Part shown: positions 1-9,044 of the stretch, one piece after another
How positions within the stretch are numbered: position 1 is the first letter of the stretch
Layout: each line of letters starts with the position of its first letter
From: Formivibrio sp.
Lineage (GTDB): Bacteria; Pseudomonadota; Gammaproteobacteria; Burkholderiales; Chitinibacteraceae
Reading direction: 5' to 3'
NCBI GenBank assembly: GCA_031291275.1
Contig: JARLJJ010000030.1
Coordinates: 1 to 64,000 of the forward strand
Length of the DNA stretch: 64,000 nucleotides
Position numbers and translations under genes: made by a program
The notes under the pieces: model-generated
What the model saw: only the letters and a program-made list of their open reading frames with translations
Told to the model about the DNA's origin: nothing
The model's database searches: none

Positions 1-140
1 GCCACGATCCCTTTGCCTATCTGAAAGACATCCTCTCCAGACTTCCCACCCATCCCAATAGCAGGATCGAGGAATTGTTGCCCCATCGCTGGCAGCCCGG
101 CACCGCCATCTAAAACAAGACGGGTTCCCCGTGGGCTTAC
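1..140 (+). mobile_element. Right end of an IS66-family insertion sequence (partial)
   Basis: The window opens inside an IS66-type element. The transposase tail ends at 113. The bases before 140 read, on the opposite strand, GTAAGCCCACGGGGAACC, which has the GTAAGC start typical of IS66-family terminal inverted repeats. The element edge is therefore placed at 140, and an 8-bp target duplication would begin at 141 (ATTGGAGC). The left end, tnpA/tnpB and most of tnpC lie outside the window. Confidence 0.75.
3..113 (+). CDS. IS66 family transposase (TnpC), C-terminal 36 residues
   Basis: Reading from base 3 gives HDPFAYLKDILSRLPTHP, then RIEELLPHRWQP, then a TAA stop at 111-113. IS66 transposases characteristically end this way (HDPYAYLKDVLTRLPT...IDELLPHRW). 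The 5' part is cut off by the window edge. The frame is intact up to its stop and is followed 27 bases later by the terminal inverted repeat, so the visible end of the element looks undamaged. Whether the whole element is active cannot be judged here. Confidence 0.8.
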   Translation, partial: HDPFAYLKDILSRLPTHPNSRIEELLPHRWQPGTAI

Positions 141-380
141 ATTGGAGCCCCAACAAGACCGAAGTTCATCTCCGACATGCCTGGTGATGATACTCAACCG
201 CTTATGCGCACAAATCACCCTATTACCCCCCAAGATCTTTATCTCGTTGTCTATATGTTTATAGACGCATCAACCTTAAGTGCGTTTATTGAGTCAATCA
301 CGCATCAAGCTTGGTCTTATCCATCCAAGCCGCACGCACTATGTCTTTGCCATACTGATAATTGCCACAGAGGCCTGGGA

Positions 381-1721
381 ATGAACAGCTTAAAGAGCAG
401 GCGCATCCTAGTGGTTGACGACACGCCCACGGCCCATGAGGATTTTCGTCAGATTCTCATGCCGCATGCAGCGGAGCATTCCAGTATTGACGACGTCAAA
501 CAGGCACAGTGGCGCAATGCACCGAAAATCAGCCTTCCCGACTTCGAACTGGACTCGGCTTATCAAGGCAAGGAAGGACTGATCATGGTGCAGTCTGCGT
601 TGGCTGCCGGTCGGCCCTATGCTGTGGTTTTCATCGATATACACATTTCGCCTGATTGGGATGGAATGGAAACCATCGAGCGACTATGGCAAGCAGATAA
701 GCGCCTGCAGATTGTGATTTGCACCGCGTTTTCTGATTTCACCTGGGACGAGATACTGGCGCGACTGGATGTGCGCGATAGGCTATTGGTGCTGAAAAAG
801 CCATTCGCCCCCATTGAGGTGTATTCGCTCGCGCACACACTCACTACAAAATGGGCACAACAACAGGCGGAGATCAATGAGCGCAAGCGCCTGCAAGAAT
901 TACAGGTGCAATCGGAGCAATTCGCATTGATCGGAGGCCAACTTGCCGCCAACCTCGCGCACGAAATCAGCAACCCCATCGGCTACATATTCTCTAACAT
1001 CAGCACGCTCGGCAACTATCAGGACCAGTTGTTCAATATGCTGACTACCTATGAGTACGCCGAGAACAACGTGAACCCGCCGGACTTCGCCGCGCTGTTA
1101 CAAGACTTGCGTAAAAAAATGGAGCTTGATTTCCTGAAGCAAGATATCCCGGCACTTGTGAATGAATCGATTCAGGGAATTGACCGAGTGCGCCAGATCG
1201 TACACGGCCTGAAGGGCTTCGCGCAGATGGGCGGGGTTCAAAAATGGGAATCGACAAACCTGCATACCATCATTGACTCGGCGCTAAACATGGCGGCCCG
1301 TGAAATCAAGTACATGACCGAAGGAATCAAGAAGTACGGCCAATGCCCGGAAATTGAATGTCAGCCGTCACAAATCAAACTTTTGGTGATAAACCTCGTC
1401 GTCAACGCTGCGCAAGCTATCGGTGAAAAACGCGGACGTATTACGATTAGCACTGGAACACAAGACGACTCAGTGTGGCTGGAAGTCGCCGATACCGGCT
1501 CAGGTATCACATCAGACACACTCCCACGCATTTTCGAACCGTTTTTTACCACCAAACCGTTTAACACAGGCTTGGGTTTGTCGCTGTCATACAGCATTGT
1601 TCAAAAGCACCGTGGCCACATTGAAGTTGAAAGCGTAGTTGACCAGGGCACTACGTTCCGAGTGACGCTACCAATGCAACGAAGCGTACTGATGGCCGGA
1701 GAACTATCGGCAAGCGCCTGA
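381..1721 (+). CDS. Hybrid protein: N-terminal receiver domain plus histidine kinase
   Basis: 446 residues from the ATG at 381, which has an AGAGG-type ribosome site about 8 bases upstream. The frame is open back to 177, but the receiver starts right after this ATG (RRILVVDD, acidic pair D13/D14). The likely phosphoacceptor is D86 (VVFIDIH) and the conserved lysine is in VLKKPF near 139. The receiver is long, with about 30 extra residues after its first helix. A short coiled linker follows, then a histidine-kinase H box (NLAHEISNPIG, H194) and an ATPase domain with N and G boxes (NLVVNAAQA, DTGSGI, TGLGLSLS). There is no membrane segment, so it is predicted cytoplasmic and probably takes its signal by phosphotransfer. 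The kinase core resembles the kinase at 25557-27623. The partner regulator is not in the window. The IS66 edge lies 240 bases upstream and may affect expression. Confidence 0.85.
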   Translation: MNSLKSRRILVVDDTPTAHEDFRQILMPHAAEHSSIDDVKQAQWRNAPKISLPDFELDSAYQGKEGLIMVQSALAAGRPYAVVFIDIHISPDWDGMETIERLWQADKRLQIVICTAFSDFTWDEILARLDVRDRLLVLKKPFAPIEVYSLAHTLTTKWAQQQAEINERKRLQELQVQSEQFALIGGQLAANLAHEISNPIGYIFSNISTLGNYQDQLFNMLTTYEYAENNVNPPDFAALLQDLRKKMELDFLKQDIPALVNESIQGIDRVRQIVHGLKGFAQMGGVQKWESTNLHTIIDSALNMAAREIKYMTEGIKKYGQCPEIECQPSQIKLLVINLVVNAAQAIGEKRGRITISTGTQDDSVWLEVADTGSGITSDTLPRIFEPFFTTKPFNTGLGLSLSYSIVQKHRGHIEVESVVDQGTTFRVTLPMQRSVLMAGELSASA

Positions 1722-2240
1722 ACTACACAGAACCAAGTTCATAGAACCTGATCCTGCCTTGGCTGCCAAAGGTGAGCACACATTAACGTTCAATCCTAGA
1801 AGGGAAATGACCTGCCCCGGCTTTACCCATGTATGAGTAGCTCAACCGGATCGAATCTTGCAGTGCGTTGCACCAGCACGAACCAGACAAGGCATCACTT
1901 AAACAAGCCATTCATTTTCTTCATAGGTAACGGCCAGATTATTTTGTTGCCTGCTGCTTAACGGGCGACGGTTCGAAAGACAGGACTGGGTATGTCGCCA
2001 TCTTCGCTGGTGTATAAGTATAAAGGCCGACAGAATCCGCGGGCCTTTATCGTTCTGGTGCATGTTAAAAAAGCTCGAAAAACTTTATTTCCAATTTATC
2101 ACTGCCGATTCAAAACCGGCCACCCAGAAACACCGAACGCACGGATATTTACGGTTTATTTGCAATAACCCATCCAGTCTCTACACCATTTTTTCCTTCT
2201 CTCCCCTATTGTTACAGCATACGAACAACTGGAGCAGACC
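1722..2240. other. 519-base intergenic region; no convincing gene
   Basis: No frame here combines a ribosome site, length and coding character; an open frame from 2062 simply runs out of frame into the next gene. Two things can be seen: an 11-base TGACCTGCCCC at 1808-1818 that looks like an IS3-family terminal repeat remnant, and a strong inverted repeat at 2020-2050. The promoter of the kdpD-like/kup operon must lie here or just before 2241, but no clear -35/-10 pair was found. Confidence 0.5.
2020..2050. terminator. 9-bp perfect inverted repeat, possible terminator
   Basis: ATAAAGGCC at 2020-2028 pairs perfectly with GGCCTTTAT at 2042-2050 around a 13-base loop. There is no long U tract, so this may be a weak terminator or a decayed mobile-element end. 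It lies between the kinase gene ending at 1721 and the K+ operon starting at 2241. Confidence 0.4.
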
Positions 2241-3758
2241 ATGTCTGAGTCCTTTCCCTCGGCAGCAACACTGCCGTTATCCAAGCCCTTACGCTATACC
2301 CTGGTTGTCTGCGCATGTGCATTGGTCACCCTCATTGCGTTTCCATTTCGCAGCGTGCTGGATCTAGCCAATACCGTCATGCTTTTTTTACTGGTGGTAT
2401 TCCTCGTTGCACTCAAGCTCGGTCGTGGGCCTGCGGTGTTGGCGGCATTTCTGGGTGTAGCACTATTCGATTTCTTTTTTGTTCCTCCCCATTTCACTTT
2501 TGCCGTGAGCAATGGTCTTTACCTGATCACTTTTGCCGTCATGTTGGCAATTGGTCTGCTAACCACCGAACTCACGACCAACTTGCAAGATGAGGCAGAA
2601 AGAGTACGCAACCACGAACAAGAAACACTGGATTTGTATGAACTGGCCCGCAATCTGACCGGTGCAGCAACATTGCTGCAGGTCACGGAAGCCATGCAAG
2701 CTTATTTGAGTCGCTGCGGCTACCATGCCCGGCTTTTTTTGCTCGATAACGCCAAAATTCTGGATACCCACAACTGCAGTGTGCTTGAGAAACAATTACT
2801 GAATCTAGCCTTGACGAGTGCAGAAATGGTCTCCGGGGAATCCGAATCCGGAAATGCGCCGCCGTTCTACCTGCCACTCCAGGCACCGATGTGTGTACGC
2901 GGCGTAATGGCGGTTTATCCAGAAGCAACAACAACCGCCCCCCCATCCAACCGGCGTGAGTTTTTTATGACGCTGGCATCCCTGATCGCCATTGCAGTGG
3001 AACGCCTTCACTATGTGGCCGTTGCGCAAAAGTCCCAAGTACAGATGAGTGCCGAGAAATTGCGCAGCTCTGTGCTTTCCACCCTTTCGCACGATCTGCG
3101 GACACCGCTAACCACATTGGTCGGTCTCGCAGATACCTTGGCAGAGACACCCGAATTACCCGCGACCGCCCATGATCACGCATGCTTGATTCGTGATCAG
3201 TCACAGTCCATGTGTAACCTGCTGACCAACCTGCTTGAAATGGCGCGACTTCAGTCGGGCAAAGTCACCTTGCGCCGGGAATGGCAGCTATTTGAAGATG
3301 TGATCAGCGCCAGCCTTCATTTGCTAAAACCCTCGTTGGGTCCGCGACCACTACAAGTTGAACTGCAAAAGAATCTTCCATTGGTTGAGTTCGACGCCGT
3401 ATTAATCGAGCGCGTGCTCTGCAATCTGATCGAGAACGCAGCCAAATATTCAGGCAATGCCCAACCCATTGAAATACGTGCTTTCGTGGATGGGAATGAA
3501 GCTTGCATCGCGGTCTGCGATCATGGCAGCGGTTTTCCAGAAGGCCAGATTGACCACCTGTTTGAACTATTTGAACGTGGTAGTGCTGAATCTGCCAAGC
3601 TTGGCGTTGGTCTTGGTTTAGCTATTTGCAAAGCGATTGCCGAAGCCCACGGGGGTCGTATTGACGCCATCAACCAAGCCACTGGCGGTGCTTGCGTCAC
3701 ATTGCGTCTGCCAAGAGGTGAAGCCCCGGTGATTGAAGAGGAAGAAGAACATGGCTGA
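2241..3758 (+). CDS. KdpD-like sensor histidine kinase lacking the N-terminal KdpD/USP domains
   Basis: 505 residues, against about 900 for full KdpD. It starts directly with the four-helix membrane unit of KdpD (DUF4118, about residues 18-115; includes FDFFFVPPHFTF). A GAF-like region (about 130-255), the phosphoacceptor H box (STLSHDLRTPLTTL) and an ATPase domain (LIENAAKYSG, CDHGSGFPEG, GVGLGLAICKAIAEAHGG) follow. The regulatory KdpD domain and the universal-stress domain are absent, and GGAG sits 6 bases before the ATG, so the short form looks native. Its last 8 bases overlap the kdpE-like gene, which in turn overlaps kup. By family knowledge it should sense K+ or turgor and phosphorylate the next protein. 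The inferred target is Kup, since no kdpFABC genes are present. Confidence 0.85.
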   Translation: MSESFPSAATLPLSKPLRYTLVVCACALVTLIAFPFRSVLDLANTVMLFLLVVFLVALKLGRGPAVLAAFLGVALFDFFFVPPHFTFAVSNGLYLITFAVMLAIGLLTTELTTNLQDEAERVRNHEQETLDLYELARNLTGAATLLQVTEAMQAYLSRCGYHARLFLLDNAKILDTHNCSVLEKQLLNLALTSAEMVSGESESGNAPPFYLPLQAPMCVRGVMAVYPEATTTAPPSNRREFFMTLASLIAIAVERLHYVAVAQKSQVQMSAEKLRSSVLSTLSHDLRTPLTTLVGLADTLAETPELPATAHDHACLIRDQSQSMCNLLTNLLEMARLQSGKVTLRREWQLFEDVISASLHLLKPSLGPRPLQVELQKNLPLVEFDAVLIERVLCNLIENAAKYSGNAQPIEIRAFVDGNEACIAVCDHGSGFPEGQIDHLFELFERGSAESAKLGVGLGLAICKAIAEAHGGRIDAINQATGGACVTLRLPRGEAPVIEEEEEHG

Positions 3759-4458
3759 TGCCGCTATCAATATTCTATTAATTGAAGATGAACCCCATAT
3801 CCGACGTTTTGTCCGTAGCGCGCTTGAAGGTCAAAGCTGGAAGGTCGTTGAAGCGGAAACAGGCCAGCGCGGCCTGATCGATGCGGGCACTCGCCGTCCT
3901 GATCTGCTAGTGTTGGATTTGGGGCTGCCAGATATGGATGGGGTGGAACTGATCCGCGATTTTCGTAGCTGGTCCGAAGCACCCATATTGATTCTCTCAG
4001 CTCGCAGCGATGAAAACGACAAGATCGAAGCATTGGATGCCGGGGCAGATGATTACCTGACCAAACCATTCGGCGTCGGAGAGCTGGTTGCGCGGGTTAG
4101 AGCGCTAATCCGGCGTCACATCCGCCAGCAAGAGGCCTCCCCCACCATTGCTTTTGGCCAGATCACTGTCGATTTCTCGCGCCGCGAAGTGTTGCGCAAT
4201 GGCGAGCCATTACATCTGACCCCGATCGAATACCGTTTGATGTCCGCACTGATCGCCAGCCAAGGCAAGGTGATCACCCACCGCACATTGATGCGTGAGG
4301 TCTGGGGACCGAACCACACTGAAAGCAGCCACTACTTGCGTATCTACATGAGCCGGCTACGCCAGAAAATCGAAGTAGACCCCGCCCAACCTGTTCATTT
4401 ATTGACGATATCCGGTGTCGGCTATCGTTTTAGCCCTGAAATCCAAGGAAGAACATGA
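3751..4458 (+). CDS. KdpE-like OmpR-family response regulator
   Basis: 235 residues from the ATG at 3751. An in-frame TTG at 3733 exists but lies deep inside the upstream gene; the AGGAAGAAG before 3751 supports the later start. The receiver has the acidic pair in LLIEDEPHIRRF, phosphoacceptor D in LLVLDLGLPDMDG, and the conserved lysine in YLTKPFGVGEL. The C-terminal half is an OmpR/PhoB winged helix (LTPIEYRLMSALI...YLRIYMSRLRQKIE...GVGYRF). Domain order and sequence fit KdpE. It overlaps the kinase gene by 8 bases and the kup start by 4 bases (ATGA), which implies translational coupling. It probably activates this operon or other K+ uptake genes. Confidence 0.88.
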   Translation: MADAAINILLIEDEPHIRRFVRSALEGQSWKVVEAETGQRGLIDAGTRRPDLLVLDLGLPDMDGVELIRDFRSWSEAPILILSARSDENDKIEALDAGADDYLTKPFGVGELVARVRALIRRHIRQQEASPTIAFGQITVDFSRREVLRNGEPLHLTPIEYRLMSALIASQGKVITHRTLMREVWGPNHTESSHYLRIYMSRLRQKIEVDPAQPVHLLTISGVGYRFSPEIQGRT

Positions 4459-6332
4459 GCGAATCCCATCATAAAAGCCACACCGCCGCACTGGCGCTTG
4501 CCGCGCTGGGCGTGGTTTATGGCGACATTGGTACCAGCCCGCTGTATACCATCAAGGAAATCTTCGCCAATCCGCATTACCCGGTACCGATTACGCACGA
4601 CAACATTCTTGGCATGCTCTCTATTGTCCTTTGGTCTTTGCTGATTATTGTGGCACTGAAGTATGTCGTCTTCATCATGCGCGCCGACAACAAGGGTGAA
4701 GGCGGCATCATGGCATTGATGGCCTTGGTACTGCACCATGCCAAAAGCCGCCGGCAAATCGCAATTTTGATGACGCTGGGCTTGTTTGGCGCAGCCTTGT
4801 TTTATGGCGATAGCGTGATTACCCCCGCCATTTCAGTACTTTCCGCCATTGAGGGGTTGGAAATCGCCACCCCCGCGTTCAAACCCTATATCGTTCCACT
4901 CTCGCTGGTCGTCCTGTTTATTTTGTTCATCGTACAAAAAAACGGCACGGCAAAGATGGGTGGGCTCTTTGGCCCGGTGATGATTTTGTGGTTTGCCACA
5001 CTGGCAATCCTGGGCATCCATGCCATCGCCCATGAACCGCGGGTATTGGCTGCGGTGAGTCCGCACCATGCCCTGCGATTTTTTATAAGCAACCCCTTGC
5101 TTGGTTTCCTTTCACTCGGTTCATCTGTTCTGGCTGTGACAGGGGGTGAAGCACTGTATGCCGACATGGGCCATTTCGGTCGCAAACCAGTACGTATTGC
5201 CTGGTTTGGCTTGGTCTTGCCAAGCCTAGTGCTCAATTATTTCGGTCAAGGTGCACTGTTGCTGCACGATCAAAACGCCATTGCTAACCCCTTTTACCTA
5301 CTGGCCCCGAGTTGGGCGCTGTATCCGATGGTGATTCTTTCCACGCTTGCCACGGTGATAGCTTCACAAGCAGTGATTTCCGGAGCGTACTCGATGACCC
5401 GCCAAGCCATCCAGCTCGGTTATGCTCCTCGTATGGATATTCAACATACCTCCAGTCAGGAAATTGGTCAGATCTACCTACCAGGCGTGAACTGGATATT
5501 GCTGATTGCCGTGGCGATTCTGGTCGTCGGTTTCGGCTCATCGGGGAAATTGGCTGCTGCCTATGGCATTGCAGTGACTGGCACCATGGTCATTACCACC
5601 TTGCTCGCCTTTATCGTCGCGCGCTATCAATGGCATTGGAGCAAGCCCAAATGCTTCCTGATTCTGGGCGGCTTTTTACTGGTAGACATCATCTACTTCA
5701 GCGCCAATGCCGTGAAAATCATTGACGGTGGCTGGTTCCCGCTGGCACTGGGTTTGGTGGTTTTCCTGGTCATGACCACCTGGAAACGCGGTCGAGATCT
5801 CGTCCATGACCGCTTGGCCAGTGAAGGCATGCCATTGAAGCAATTCGTCGAGATCATGGCGGAGGCCGTTCCGAAAATTCAAGGCACCGCCATTTTCATG
5901 ACTTCAGACATCAACAGCACACCACATGCTCTCTTGCACAGCATCAAGCATTACAAGAGCCTGCACGAACGCGTAGTCATCCTGACCGCCGAAACGACCG
6001 ATGTGCCGCACGTTCCCAAGGCAGAGCGCATACTGATCACGAAATTGAGCGAGCAGTTCTACCTGGCCAAGATTGTCTTCGGTTTTATGGATGAGCCGGA
6101 CGTGCCCGACGCACTTGAATCCTGCGCACAACAAGGGCTTGAACTGGAAATGATGGACACTTCGTTCTTCCTCGGTCGGGAAACCCTGATTCCACAGGTA
6201 GGTGTCGGACTCATGACCCGCTGGCGCGAAAAGATTTTCGTCACCATGTTCCGCAATGCCGGTTCAGCCGCATCCTATTTCATGCTGCCACCAAACCGGG
6301 TCGTTGAACTGGGATCGCAACTCGTCCTGTAA
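4455..6332 (+). CDS. kup: Low-affinity K+ uptake protein Kup (KUP/HAK/KT family)
   Basis: 625 residues, the usual Kup length (about 622 in E. coli). The N-terminus has the family hallmark ALAALGVVYGDIGTSPLYT, and GVGLMTRWREKIF lies near the C-terminus. About 12 hydrophobic membrane segments fill residues 10-450, followed by the cytoplasmic tail. Kup imports K+ with H+ across the inner membrane. Its ATG overlaps the stop of the kdpE-like gene, so it is the third gene of a kinase-regulator-transporter operon. This arrangement suggests that Kup, normally regarded as constitutive, is here under two-component control. Confidence 0.95.
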   Translation: MSESHHKSHTAALALAALGVVYGDIGTSPLYTIKEIFANPHYPVPITHDNILGMLSIVLWSLLIIVALKYVVFIMRADNKGEGGIMALMALVLHHAKSRRQIAILMTLGLFGAALFYGDSVITPAISVLSAIEGLEIATPAFKPYIVPLSLVVLFILFIVQKNGTAKMGGLFGPVMILWFATLAILGIHAIAHEPRVLAAVSPHHALRFFISNPLLGFLSLGSSVLAVTGGEALYADMGHFGRKPVRIAWFGLVLPSLVLNYFGQGALLLHDQNAIANPFYLLAPSWALYPMVILSTLATVIASQAVISGAYSMTRQAIQLGYAPRMDIQHTSSQEIGQIYLPGVNWILLIAVAILVVGFGSSGKLAAAYGIAVTGTMVITTLLAFIVARYQWHWSKPKCFLILGGFLLVDIIYFSANAVKIIDGGWFPLALGLVVFLVMTTWKRGRDLVHDRLASEGMPLKQFVEIMAEAVPKIQGTAIFMTSDINSTPHALLHSIKHYKSLHERVVILTAETTDVPHVPKAERILITKLSEQFYLAKIVFGFMDEPDVPDALESCAQQGLELEMMDTSFFLGRETLIPQVGVGLMTRWREKIFVTMFRNAGSAASYFMLPPNRVVELGSQLVL

Positions 6333-6351
6333 ACCTGCAAGCCCTCACGAC

Positions 6352-6383
6352 AGCGCCAGAGAGACCGAACGGCTCCTGGCGCT
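6352..6383. terminator. Hairpin between convergent kup and nadC
   Basis: AGCGCCAG at 6352-6359 pairs with CTGGCGCT at 6376-6383 around a 16-base loop, followed by TAATATCAGGTTTTT on the plus strand. It lies in the 64-base gap between the convergent ends of kup and nadC and probably ends the kup operon. Confidence 0.5.
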
Positions 6384-6396
6384 TAATATCAGGTTT

Positions 6397-7242
6397 TTAC
6401 ATTTTAAAACGCATCGACAGATCGACCGCATTCACATCCTTGGTCAACTTGCCAATCGAGATGCGGTCGACCCCGGTTTCGGCAATGGCGCGGATGGTTG
6501 AGAACTCAATACCGCCGGAAGCTTCCAGCACGGCCTTGCTGCGTGAACGGTTAACGGCTTCGCGCATATCGTCGTTGCTCATGTTATCGAGCAGGACCGA
6601 CACCGCCCCCGCCGCCAACGCCTGATCAAGCTCAGCCAGATTTTCCACTTCGATCTGAATGGTTACATGCCCCGGCGCCAGACTGCGTGCTGCTTCAAGC
6701 GCAGCTTTGATCGAACCGGCGGCCATGATGTGGTTTTCCTTGATCAGGATACCGTCATACAGCCCGATACGCTGGTTGCAGCCGCCGCCCACCAGCACTG
6801 CGTATTTCTGAGCCCGGCGCAGGCCTGGCAAGGTTTTGCGCGTATCGTGGATTTTGGCTGTCGTTCCGGCCACGGCATCCACGTAGCGTCGCGTCTCGGT
6901 CGCCACTGCCGAGAGCAACTGCAGAAAATTGAGTGCGGAGCGCTCGGCGGTCAGCAAACTGCGTGCGGCGCCGCTGATTTCACACAACACCGTTCCTGCA
7001 ACCACTTGATCGCCCTCAGTCACGTTCCAGCGAATCTCTGCCGCAGGATCGATCTGCCGAAACACTTCATCAAACCAGGGCTGGCCACAAATCACCGCCT
7101 GCTGGCGTGCTACCACGGTCGCCGAGCCATGACGGTCAGCGGAAATCAGTTGTGCGGTCCAATCGTTATCGCCAATATCTTCAGCCAGGGCAACGGACAC
7201 GTTGGCGGAAATAATGTGGCGGGGAGGCAAGGAAATCGTCAT
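6397..7242 (-). CDS. nadC: Nicotinate-nucleotide pyrophosphorylase (carboxylating)
   Basis: 281 residues, full family length. NadC converts quinolinate and PRPP to nicotinate mononucleotide, CO2 and PPi in de novo NAD synthesis. Family motifs are present: LAEDIGDNDWT at the N-terminus, LLTAERSALNFLQLLSAVAT, HDTRKTLPGLRRAQKYAV (phosphoribosyl/quinolinate-binding R and K residues), IKENHI, and the C-terminal glycine loop EASGGIEFSTI...GVDRISIGKLT. The gene begins 3 bases after the stop of the upstream mutase, so the two are probably co-transcribed. nadA and nadB are not in the window. Confidence 0.95.
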   Translation of the reverse strand: MTISLPPRHIISANVSVALAEDIGDNDWTAQLISADRHGSATVVARQQAVICGQPWFDEVFRQIDPAAEIRWNVTEGDQVVAGTVLCEISGAARSLLTAERSALNFLQLLSAVATETRRYVDAVAGTTAKIHDTRKTLPGLRRAQKYAVLVGGGCNQRIGLYDGILIKENHIMAAGSIKAALEAARSLAPGHVTIQIEVENLAELDQALAAGAVSVLLDNMSNDDMREAVNRSRSKAVLEASGGIEFSTIRAIAETGVDRISIGKLTKDVNAVDLSMRFKM

Positions 7243-7245
7243 CGT

Positions 7246-8601
7246 TCAATCCAGTACAGGCATGGGCAACGGCGCAATCGCCGCAGCCAGTTCATCATGA
7301 ATACGTTGCTGCGCGGCGGCATTATCCGCCTCAATACGCAAGGTTAAAACCGGGGTGGTGTTCGATGCGCGTATCAAACCAAACCCGTCGGCATATTCAA
7401 TACGCAGGCCATCCACCGTAGATACACGTTCAGCACTTGGGAAACGGGCTGCAGCGGCAATCCGCTCCACGGCAACAGTGCCGTTTTCATCCAGCCGGAC
7501 CTGCAATTCCGGCGTGATCAGCGATTGCGGCATACGCTCGACTTCGTCATCCAGATTCAGGCCTGCAGCGATCATCTGCAGCAACTTGGCACCTGCAAAC
7601 AGCGCATCGTCGACACCCCATCCAGCAAAAGCAAAATGCCCGGACAACTCACCAGCAAGCAATGCCCCCGTGGCTTTCAACGCCCGTTTCATGTGGGAGT
7701 GCCCGGTTGGGATGGCCTCGCTACTACCACCGCGTTCTGCCACCCAGCGTGAAACCAGCCGGCTGGATTTCACGTCATACAGCACGTGTCCCGGTTGTCG
7801 CGCCAATTCTGCTGCCGCAAACAACATCAACAGGCGGTCGCCCGGAATAATCTGTCCACTATGGGTGACCACGCCCAAACGATCACCGTCACCATCGAAC
7901 GCCAATCCGACATCGGCCTTCTGGCGGATGACTTCGGCCTGCAAATCCACCAGATTCGCCGGAACCTGCGGATCGGGATGATGATGAGGAAAATGCCCGT
8001 CGACTTCGCAATACAGCGCAACGACCTGGCAGCCCATGCGCCGATACAATCGCGGGGCAAATACACCAGCCACTCCGTTGCCACAATCCACCACTACTTT
8101 GAGGGGACGCGCCAGCGCCACAACAGCACCGATGGCAGCAAAATAGGCTTCGGTCACATCCTGCGGGTACACCCGGCCCTTCCCGACGGAGAAAGCGCCC
8201 TCCTCGATCCGGCTATGCAAGTCCTGCAAAGCAGCGCCATCTATTGTTTCTCCGCCCAGCATCAGCTTGATACCGTTGTAATCGGGCGGACTGTGGCTAC
8301 CGGTCACAACTGCACCACAACCCAAGGCTAGCTCGTTGGCTGCGTAATACAGTAGCGGCGTTGCAGCCAAACCCAGATCCAGCACATCCATGCCACTTGC
8401 AAGCAATCCGGCGATGAGCGCATCGACAAGCACCGGACTGGAAAGTCGGCCATCTCGCCCAACAGCAAAACGCGTAAACCCGCGCTCAAGCGCGAGACTG
8501 CCCGCCGCTTGACCAATCAGCCGCGCCGCCGCCGGCGTGAAACGATCTACCGTGGCACGGATGTCGTACGCTTTGAAAATGGTGGCATCGATTTTGGACA
8601 T
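7246..8601 (-). CDS. Phosphomannomutase/phosphoglucomutase (AlgC/ManB type)
   Basis: 451 residues from the ATG at 8601 (MSKIDATIFKAYDIR); an in-frame GTG at 8625 adds eight residues without a ribosome site. The active-site phosphoserine loop is TGSHSPPDYNGIKLM, the Mg2+ loop FDGDGDRLGVV, the sugar-binding loop GELSGHFAF, and the phosphate-binding loop RASNTTPVLTLR. These are the four signatures of the alpha-phosphohexomutase superfamily, and the length fits the bifunctional AlgC/ManB group that supplies mannose-1-P or glucose-1-P for polysaccharide synthesis. A second, unrelated-length phosphoglucomutase of the Pgm type lies at 45807-47438 beside the glycogen genes, so this copy more probably serves envelope or exopolysaccharide precursors. 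Confidence 0.9.
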   Translation of the reverse strand: MSKIDATIFKAYDIRATVDRFTPAAARLIGQAAGSLALERGFTRFAVGRDGRLSSPVLVDALIAGLLASGMDVLDLGLAATPLLYYAANELALGCGAVVTGSHSPPDYNGIKLMLGGETIDGAALQDLHSRIEEGAFSVGKGRVYPQDVTEAYFAAIGAVVALARPLKVVVDCGNGVAGVFAPRLYRRMGCQVVALYCEVDGHFPHHHPDPQVPANLVDLQAEVIRQKADVGLAFDGDGDRLGVVTHSGQIIPGDRLLMLFAAAELARQPGHVLYDVKSSRLVSRWVAERGGSSEAIPTGHSHMKRALKATGALLAGELSGHFAFAGWGVDDALFAGAKLLQMIAAGLNLDDEVERMPQSLITPELQVRLDENGTVAVERIAAAARFPSAERVSTVDGLRIEYADGFGLIRASNTTPVLTLRIEADNAAAQQRIHDELAAAIAPLPMPVLD

Positions 8602-8790
8602 ACAGTAATGGTAGCGGAAGAACACCGAGGCTGTCTGCGCTCAAACTTTAATTAGAAAATGGAATCAAACCGCCTGCCGCGAACCGAATAAATAGCGGTA
8701 GACTATCAAAAATCCTGCTTGATTCTTTTATCAGATGAAATCAAGTCCCACAATCATCGGTCTTACCGAACAAGGGCAAGGAGAATCATC

Positions 8791-8955
8791 ATGAAACTCT
8801 GGCGATGCTTGATATGTGGTTTCATTTACGACGAGGCTGCAGGCCTACCCGATGACGGTATTGCACCAGGTACGCCTTGGGCCAGCATTCCCGCAGACTG
8901 GTGTTGTCCAGAATGCGGCGTGGCAAAGTCTGACTTTGAAATGGTTGAGTTATAA
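8791..8955 (+). CDS. Rubredoxin
   Basis: 54 residues, standard for rubredoxin. The ATG at 8791 follows AAGGAGA 6 bases upstream; the open frame extends back to 8719 but that extension has no rubredoxin similarity. Two CxxCG knuckles, CLICG and CPECG, bind the single Fe(Cys)4 centre, and the aromatic core (W3, Y11-equivalent, DDGI-PGT-W) is present. It is a small cytoplasmic one-electron carrier, often partnered with rubrerythrin, alkane hydroxylase or flavodiiron proteins; none of those is adjacent. It stands alone, divergent from the mutase gene. Confidence 0.93.
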   Translation: MKLWRCLICGFIYDEAAGLPDDGIAPGTPWASIPADWCCPECGVAKSDFEMVEL

Positions 8956-9044
8956 GGGTAATTTATAATTCAACATTGGTGAGCACACCTCAAATCGTCT
9001 TGGCAGACAAAACACAGCATCGGCAAAAAAGCCACGGCGGGTTC

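Noticed and set aside
2062-2367. 101-codon open frame upstream of the kdpD-like gene
   Set aside because: It runs into the kdpD-like gene in another frame, lacks a ribosome site and has no recognisable domain.
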